Of a stretch of DNA of 41,170 bases, positions 37,632-41,170 are shown piece by piece. Made by a program: the position numbers and the translations under genes. Source of the stretch: a virus; IMG/VR virus record IMGVR_UViG_3300032087_005553, positions 1 through 41,170 of that record, one strand, 5' to 3'. Positions within the stretch are counted from its first letter, which is position 1, and each line of letters opens with the position of its first letter. Under the pieces are notes generated by a model. The model worked only from the letters and a program-made list of their open reading frames with translations. It was not told the origin of the DNA and ran no database searches.

Positions 37632-37910
37632 ATGTATTCAACCGAAGACTTCGAGCTTTACTACAATCAAGACCCAGATGCATTCAATGAAGGGTTTCAT
37701 CATTTTGTTTTTGCGCTGAAAACATTATCCGAAACTTGGCACGATAGGCACCCGGAGAAGACGCCCCTCAATCTAGGGTTTCAGTTTGGAGCCTACATGG
37801 CCGCTCAGCACATCCAGAACATCATCAAGGCCACTGAGGTCGCTAAGGAGAACGCTCAGACCATCGACCAGGTGCTCAGGCAGAGGCTCGAGGACTTGTA
37901 CAACATGTAG
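37632..37910 (+). CDS. Small acidic helical protein
   Basis: A 92-residue helical protein (STEDFELYYNQDPDAFNEGF, then FGAYMAAQHIQNIIKATEVAK and QRLEDLYNM). The codon use of its last third is unusually GC-rich. It lies between two small genes with no overlap. No family recognised. Confidence 0.6.
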   Translation: MYSTEDFELYYNQDPDAFNEGFHHFVFALKTLSETWHDRHPEKTPLNLGFQFGAYMAAQHIQNIIKATEVAKENAQTIDQVLRQRLEDLYNM

Positions 37911-37932
37911 TACGTTTTCATCCAAAACCCTG

Positions 37933-38244
37933 ATGAACATTGAGCCGCTTCGTAAATTAAAATTAAACATTTTTAGGGAGTTGTATAGAGACCTCAAGAC
38001 TCCCATACCTCTAATTAATTTTTTTATTTACGCAGTCATCTTTTGGGTTGAAGACAGCTACATTGACTACCGAATCAAGAGGGAACTTGATGAGTCAATA
38101 AAAGATTATCATCAATTGATGGATGAAGCGGACCAAAAGTCTTCTGATTGGCAGATTACTGAATCCGAATCATCTGTCCCAGGGTTGCCAATACTTCGAG
38201 CTACTCATAAATCGGCACAAAAAAACGGGGACGAATCCCCGTGA
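37933..38244 (+). CDS. Small protein with one membrane segment
   Basis: A 103-residue protein. The ATG at 37933 is chosen over an upstream frame that runs through the previous gene. It has a membrane segment (PIPLINFFIYAVIFW) in the first half, then a charged helix (DYRIKRELDESIKDYHQLMDE) and a soluble Ser-rich end. It ends inside the hairpin of the next terminator. Confidence 0.55.
   Translation: MNIEPLRKLKLNIFRELYRDLKTPIPLINFFIYAVIFWVEDSYIDYRIKRELDESIKDYHQLMDEADQKSSDWQITESESSVPGLPILRATHKSAQKNGDESP
38218..38242 (-). terminator. Leftward rho-independent terminator
   Basis: Plus-strand ACGGGGA (38225-38231), CGAA, TCCCCGT (38236-38242). Read leftward the stem is followed by seven T (the run of A at 38218-38224), so it ends the leftward transcript of 38259-38734. 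On the plus strand GATTTTAAG follows, so it may also stop rightward transcripts. Confidence 0.85.
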
Positions 38245-38258
38245 TTTTAAGTAGTGAG

Positions 38259-38444
38259 TCAAGCTCTTACATACTCTTTAAGCAAGTCAAACTCTTCTCT
38301 GGTGAAAGCTGTGTGAAACCTACTCTTGAGGATGATGCCCTTGGCTACAGGTTCTTTCTGCAGGTTCTTGGCAATCTTCATGAGTTCGGCTTGACGCTTT
38401 TTGGTGATGGGCCTGACGTTCATGGGTTGAGTGGAAGTGGTCAT
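38259..38444 (-). CDS. Small leftward basic protein
   Basis: 61 residues from ATG 38444, which overlaps the preceding stop (ATGA). Helical and basic (RPITKKRQAELMKIAKNLQKE, AFTREEFDLLKEYVRA). A terminator follows immediately. Function unknown; it is probably co-translated with the upstream gene. Confidence 0.6.
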   Translation of the reverse strand: MTTSTQPMNVRPITKKRQAELMKIAKNLQKEPVAKGIILKSRFHTAFTREEFDLLKEYVRA

Positions 38445-38734
38445 AAGGATTCCAAAAATTCGATCTTGTTGCTGCCGCATTTAATGCGGAACGGACGAGT
38501 CACCACAAAGCTTTTCCACTTTTGTGAGCGAATCTCCCTGACGTTGAACTGGTGGTCTGGTGTTGTCCTACCAGTCCCTTTAATGTCGTTGCGATCCATG
38601 GGGTTGAACACAATGGTCCGCTCTTCGCCATTCGCTTTGACGAAGTCGACTACAGCAAGTTTGCTTTTCAATCCTTCGAGAAACTTGCGGGTTTCTCTGA
38701 CTCGGATTTCAATGGTGTCGTTTTGTTCGGTCAT
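38441..38734 (-). CDS. Small leftward protein, DUF2693-like
   Basis: A 97-residue protein (LAVVDFVKANGEERTIVFNP, then HQFNVREIRSQKWKSFVVTR). The 'vxFxKxNGxxRxxxxxPM' pattern followed by 'vxexxsxxWKSFxxxxi' resembles short SH3-like DUF2693 proteins in phages. A good promoter lies upstream (38757-38785). Possible role in nucleic-acid or protein binding. Confidence 0.65.
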   Translation of the reverse strand: MTEQNDTIEIRVRETRKFLEGLKSKLAVVDFVKANGEERTIVFNPMDRNDIKGTGRTTPDHQFNVREIRSQKWKSFVVTRPFRIKCGSNKIEFLESL

Positions 38735-38756
38735 GAGGGGGTCCTCTTACACCTGA

Positions 38757-38785
38757 ATCATAACACGCCATTTGAGGTTCGGCAA
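38757..38785 (-). promoter_or_regulatory. Leftward promoter of the 38734-38259 operon
   Basis: On the minus strand, TTGCCG (plus 38780-38785) and TATGAT (plus 38757-38762) are 17 bp apart, about 23 bases before the start codon at 38734. Four of six and five of six bases match the consensus, with ideal spacing. Confidence 0.7.
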
Positions 38786-38823
38786 AGGAAGCCTGTTAAG
38801 AATGGTCTCCTTCGTAAAGCGCC

Positions 38824-39027
38824 TTAACAATACAAAGCCTGTCTTAATCGTTGATCAAGAACAGTGATCTCTTTGATGCTTTCATGAGATTCCTTTGTTT
38901 TGTTGATGTACTGAACAGCATCAGCCTCATCAGCACAACCGACAACGATTCTTTGTGTGAATCCCCCTATCTCGCTGTCCAAAATAACAAGATAAACTTT
39001 GGTTCGTTTTTTCAAGAAGTTAATCAT
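38824..39027 (-). CDS. Small leftward protein
   Basis: 67 residues from ATG 39027 (a longer frame from 39240 would run through the previous gene). It has a short beta-strand and helix pattern (INFLKKRTKVYLVILDSEIGG, RIVVGCADEADAVQYIN). It starts 11 bases after the stop of the next upstream gene. No family recognised. Confidence 0.6.
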   Translation of the reverse strand: MINFLKKRTKVYLVILDSEIGGFTQRIVVGCADEADAVQYINKTKESHESIKEITVLDQRLRQALYC

Positions 39028-39037
39028 CTCTGCGCTT

Positions 39038-39274
39038 TCAGTTGAGGGTACTATCAGATGGGGTCGACAGTCCAGTGTTCTGGAGATATCGGAAGTAGGC
39101 TCCTCGCTCGAAGCCCCTGTAAGTCCGCCTGCGGCGCCTCTCTTCGTTTTCGGGTCTGACGACATATCGCCTCCGACCCTTGTTGTCCGTCCAGAAAAAC
39201 CCACCTTTCGATCCCTGTTCAAGTTTCTTTCCTTGTTCAATTGCTTGTTGCTTGGTCAGTTTGTTGCGATCCAT
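39038..39274 (-). CDS. Small leftward Arg-rich protein
   Basis: A 78-residue protein (NKLTKQQAIEQGKKLEQGSK, then GGFFWTDNKGRRRYVVRPENE and a cluster of Arg, EERRRRRTYRGFERGAYF). Basic and probably nucleic-acid binding. It follows the promoter at 39335-39362 and is the first gene of that transcript. No family recognised. Confidence 0.6.
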   Translation of the reverse strand: MDRNKLTKQQAIEQGKKLEQGSKGGFFWTDNKGRRRYVVRPENEERRRRRTYRGFERGAYFRYLQNTGLSTPSDSTLN

Positions 39275-39334
39275 TTGTTTTGAGTGAAGAAAGTTCGTGT
39301 CGCTGCTGGGGAGTCCTCCCTGTGGCCTAGGGCC

Positions 39335-39362
39335 TTTATACCCCTGAAAAAACGTGCGTCAA
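39335..39362 (-). promoter_or_regulatory. Leftward promoter before 39274
   Basis: On the minus strand TTGACG (plus 39357-39362) and TATAAA (plus 39335-39340) are 16 bp apart. Just after the -10 box is an imperfect palindrome GGCCCTAGGCC. It lies downstream of the HTH gene's stop and drives 39274-38824. Confidence 0.7.
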
Positions 39363-39390
39363 TGTTTGCTTGGATACGTTTTCTCGAGTC

Positions 39391-39741
39391 TCACAAGTCT
39401 CCAATACGCTCTCTCATCAGGACCACTGCTTCCATGATGAACGTCTCCATGGGCATATTGCACTCTTTAGAAAGTTTTTTGTAGAAATTAAAGTGATCAA
39501 ATCCAAGATCAATAGTCACAGAATAAGGTGTATTATTTTGCAGCTTTGCCTTTCCTGGATTCTTTTTGATCCACTCCATAATTTCTTTCTTGTACCATAG
39601 TCTATGACTATTTTTAGCCTCCTTAGGTAAAGCCGCTGGAAACCCATCTAGCTTTTCAAGCTTATAAATATAGTTTCGATGGCAATTAAATAGCTTCGCG
39701 AGTCTTACTGCGTCCAAGTATTCGTCAGAAAGGTGCTTCAT
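39391..39741 (-). CDS. AlpA/MerR-like HTH protein with ribbon-helix-helix-like tail
   Basis: A 116-residue protein. Residues 1-58 form an AlpA/excisionase-like winged HTH (LDAVRLAKLFNCHRNYIYKLE, DGFPAALPKEAKNSHRLWYK, KEIMEWIKKN). Residues about 70-116 look like a ribbon-helix-helix unit (a short strand TPYSVTIDLG, then helices FDHFNFYKKLSKECNMPM and ETFIMEAVVLMRERI). The gene is the first leftward gene left of the second palindrome array, as the initiator gene is left of the first. It is a good candidate for the factor that binds the palindromes, or for a copy-number or lysis-control regulator. Confidence 0.7.
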   Translation of the reverse strand: MKHLSDEYLDAVRLAKLFNCHRNYIYKLEKLDGFPAALPKEAKNSHRLWYKKEIMEWIKKNPGKAKLQNNTPYSVTIDLGFDHFNFYKKLSKECNMPMETFIMEAVVLMRERIGDL

Positions 39742-40071
39742 TGATGGGTGATGAGGTCGATTAGAGGATAGGTGAAATCTTTAAGAGGCAGAGACCTTTG
39801 TAGTGCAACCGAAACAATTCAGTCCCAAGGTCTCACGCTGAGTCCAATGATTTTGAACACATAGAGACAAACAAGATCCGCGATAAGATCTACTTGAGTC
39901 GTCTCATTTCGATTCTCAGTTCTTGGTCGTGGGACGTTTAGCATGCTGTTTTACAACGCTATTGCAGGCTAGGTACAAACTCTTAGTATTCCATTTCTAT
40001 AAGGATCGCTTAAGGATTTAAGGTAAATTTGTTCTGTTAGCTGTCTCACCCAATTTTATTTTTGGCACAAA

Positions 40072-40195
40072 GGGGGTTACATCATGTCACCCTTTAGCCT
40101 TTTTAGGGGGTTACATTATGTCACCCCAGGGGTTACATAATATCACCCTAGGGGTTACATTATGTCACCTTTAGGGTTACATTATGTCACCCCCC
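40072..40195. repeat. Five palindromic iterons (array 2)
   Basis: Copies start at about 40072, 40106, 40129, 40151 and 40174, spaced 34, 23, 22 and 23 bp. They share the arms GGGGTTACAT and ATGTCACCCC with the array at 17431-17543, with minor changes (copy C has ATAATATC in the centre). Array 2 prefers TTACAT on the left arm and TCACC on the right, while array 1 mixes them, so the two arrays have diverged slightly. Confidence 0.92.
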
Positions 40196-40280
40196 TAGTT
40201 ATATTAGTTAAGATATATATTATATTTCATATAATATATATAATATAATATATATAATATTTTATTAGATTCTAATAGAC
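40196..40280. other. AT-rich stretch beside array 2
   Basis: About 85 bases, almost pure A/T, starting TTATATTAGTTAAGATATAT and continuing with TATAATATA-type repeats, directly after the fifth palindrome. It mirrors the AT-rich run after array 1 but is about twice as long. A helix-opening region is a plausible role. Confidence 0.6.
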
Positions 40281-40527
40281 CAGAGAAACCAGATTTTCAA
40301 GCCAAACGAAGCAAGAATTTTTTTTCTCGTGATTAAATTTTTTTTCTGGATCGGTTTTTTATTCTTTTCGTGGTGTTTTACCTGTTGGTGGGTCGTTGAT
40401 GGGGGTTTTTAAAGGTTTTTGATTACAGGGGATGGGTTGATTGCTGGTGGATGGCTCTGAGAGGCTTGTAGAAGGCTTCAGAAGGCCTGTGTAGGGTGCT
40501 TTAGGTGTATGGGCCTAGATGGGTTGT

Positions 40528-40788
40528 TTAGAGGCCTGTTGTAGGCGATTGTAGAGCTGTTTGATTGTTTGATGGTCGTTTTGTAGATGTTTTCTTTATA
40601 CATATATACGACTTATATATTAGAGCAAAAACAAAAAGTTTACCTATAGTTTTAAGAACGTAGTCATACCAAGGGATCTCAGTCGTTTGGGTGGGGTTTT
40701 TTGGAGGGGAATTAGGGGGAAGTGAGGGGGAAAGAAGGGCGAAATGAGGGCCTCGGCTCGGAAGCTTAGCACCTTTTTGAAATAGCAA
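40528..40788 (-). CDS. Doubtful small leftward membrane protein
   Basis: An 86-residue frame with a non-ATG start (TTG). The middle reads like a membrane segment (WYDYVLKTIGKLFVFALIYKS, then YICIKK), but the N-terminus is encoded by the G-rich tract (SPSLPPNSPPKNPTQTTEIP) and the C-terminus by the skewed repeat region. No Shine-Dalgarno site. It may be a chance open frame in a low-complexity region. Confidence 0.25.
   Translation of the reverse strand: MLFQKGAKLPSRGPHFALLSPSLPPNSPPKNPTQTTEIPWYDYVLKTIGKLFVFALIYKSYICIKKTSTKRPSNNQTALQSPTTGL
40706..40739 (+). other. Putative G-quadruplex motif
   Basis: Four G-runs of three or more (40706-40709, 40715-40719, 40726-40730, 40737-40739) separated by loops of five and six bases, on the plus strand, within a G-rich stretch that starts at 40689. 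This fits the G3+N1-7 rule. It would be on the C-rich strand for leftward transcription. Confidence 0.5.
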
Positions 40789-40869
40789 ATGGAAGCGTCA
40801 CAAATCGTAACGCACCCCCTCGAGGACCCTGGCGGTAGGTATTTGTACTTACTGTTTACTCAGGGACAG

Positions 40870-41020
40870 ATTTTCCAATTTTGAGGCCGAATTTTCCAAT
40901 TTTCGGGCCTAATTTTCTTAAAATGGGAAAATATTTTCTTAAAATGGGAAAATCAATTTTCTAAAAAGGGAAAATAATTTTCTTAAAATGGGAAAATCGA
41001 TTTTGCCAAAATGGGAAAAT
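40870..41020. repeat. Tandem array of ~22 bp AT-rich units
   Basis: Seven units with 21-23 bp period. Two at 40870 and 40891 read ATTTTCCAATTTT plus a GGCC part; five at 40912, 40933, 40956, 40977 and 41000 read ATTTTCTTAAAAT then GGGAAAAT (the last has GCC in place of C, the third ATAAAAA-like spacing). Each unit is an imperfect inverted repeat (ATTTTC with GGGAAAAT). The period again equals about two helical turns, but the sequence is unrelated to the palindrome arrays. Confidence 0.9.
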
Positions 41021-41026
41021 TTTGCT

Positions 41027-41100
41027 GTCTCAAAGTGAGACTCAATGAGACAGAATTAGTGTGTCCAGAGTACCTGTCCCTAGCACAGATACGCTGGACA
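41027..41100. repeat. Cluster of inverted repeats near the right edge
   Basis: GTCTCA (41027-41032), spacer AAG, TGAGAC (41036-41041), followed by another TGAGAC at 41046-41051. Then TGTCCAG (41062-41068) with CTGGACA (41094-41100), and further right GTGT-AAG-ACAC (41116-41126). They adjoin the tandem array and could be protein-binding sites or part of a terminal or packaging region. No gene runs to the edge here. Confidence 0.7.
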
Positions 41101-41170
41101 TGGCCATTAAGTTTTGTGTAAGACACTTGACACTAGACCGGCCTGCCGATCCACCTCGCGAGAGCGCGAT

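Larger units (their letters stand above)
39742..41170. other. Long repeat-rich intergenic region, replication/regulation hub candidate
   Basis: About 1.4 kb with no convincing gene. 39742-40071: no repeat array; upstream of the leftward HTH gene, with AGATC..GATCT inverted repeat at about 39871-39890 and a doubled TAAGGAT at 40000-40020. 40072-40195: palindromes. 40196-40280: AT-rich run. 40281-40380: T-tracts (two copies of AATTTTTTTTCT). 40380-40760: strong G/T excess on the plus strand, containing GAGGCYTGT-type repeats and a G-quadruplex-type motif. 40870-41020: ~22-bp repeats. 41027-41100: inverted repeats. Confidence 0.7.

Noticed and set aside
37786-37932. Extension of the 37933 gene back to 37786
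   Set aside because: It runs through the previous gene in another frame and is Arg/Ser/Thr rich, a shadow signature; ATG 37933 is the better start.
38241-38756. A 171-residue plus-strand frame opposite 38259-38734
   Set aside because: The minus strand has a promoter, coupled starts (ATGA) and a terminator; the plus frame has none.
39028-39240. Longer minus frame from 39240 for the gene ending at 38824
   Set aside because: The extra 71 residues overlap the gene at 39038-39274 in another frame, and ATG 39027 lies just past that gene's stop.
40870-41020. CRISPR array at the right edge
   Set aside because: Units of 21-23 bp follow directly on each other with no spacers.
1-41170. Integrase or lysogeny module
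   Set aside because: No tyrosine or serine recombinase and no CI-like repressor are seen; the AlpA-like protein alone is not sufficient evidence of lysogeny.

Overview
This window reads as part of a double-stranded DNA tailed-phage genome. It has a terminase, a portal, a major capsid protein, long tail-fibre genes, an endolysin with holin candidates, its own replication and recombination genes, nucleotide-metabolism genes and three tRNAs. A cyanobacterial host, plausibly a Synechococcus-like picocyanobacterium, is my best inference. The support is: a sigma-70 factor with a cyanobacteria-like region 1.2/2; several small basic proteins that resemble families I associate with cyanophages (36646-37109, 2553-2849, 37424-37603); an adenosylcobalamin-dependent (class II) ribonucleotide reductase and ThyX; tRNA genes without encoded CCA; and few Shine-Dalgarno sites, many genes simply starting in an ATGGC context. 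None of this was checked by database search.

Layout. 1-2849: the end of a probable scaffold gene, then the major capsid gene behind a structured leader, then small head-region genes separated by strong terminators. 2885-12255: a fibre block with three long paralogous fibre proteins sharing an N-terminal attachment-like domain, several small fibre or tip proteins, a beta-propeller-like protein and a tail assembly chaperone-like protein. 12297-14261: lysis region with two one-TM holin-like proteins, a zinc-ribbon protein and a two-domain endolysin. 14258-17360 (minus strand): replication module with a winged-helix initiator-like protein, a DnaB-like helicase and a small protein. 17431-17590: five 22-23 bp-spaced palindromic repeats next to an AT-rich stretch. 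17596-25985 (plus): Sak3/DUF1071-type annealing protein, sigma factor, SSB, Nmad1-like protein, RusA-like resolvase, RecE-like nuclease, ThyX, small and large terminase, and a second sigma-like protein. 26015-31299: DnaG-type primase, class II RNR, dCTP deaminase. 31366-32955: portal. 32987-38244: small accessory genes, tRNA-Arg, tRNA-Met and tRNA-Leu, an HNH-like nuclease, a mini-NrdR-like zinc ribbon, an RlpA-like protein and a probable PD-(D/E)XK nuclease. 38259-39741 (minus): small regulatory-looking genes, the last a protein joining an AlpA/MerR-like HTH to a ribbon-helix-helix-like tail. 39742-41170: about 1.4 kb almost without genes and packed with repeats.

The most unusual feature is that the five-copy palindrome array beside the replication genes occurs a second time about 22.5 kb away, again followed by a long AT-rich stretch and again with a leftward gene on its left. 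The architecture (iterons plus AT-rich DNA beside an initiator/helicase pair) recalls the lambda-type origin, so I infer two origin-like or two operator-like loci controlled by one protein. A third, unrelated tandem array of about 22 bp units lies at 40870-41020.

The genome is probably not complete here: the first gene runs off the left edge, and I see no DNA polymerase, tape-measure, tail-tube or head-tail connector genes and no integrase. How the genes cooperate: the RNR, ThyX, dCTP deaminase and Nmad1-like protein supply or adjust the nucleotide pool; primase, helicase, initiator and SSB replicate the DNA; SSAP, RecE-like nuclease and RusA process concatemers for the terminase; two sigma-like proteins could time early and late transcription.
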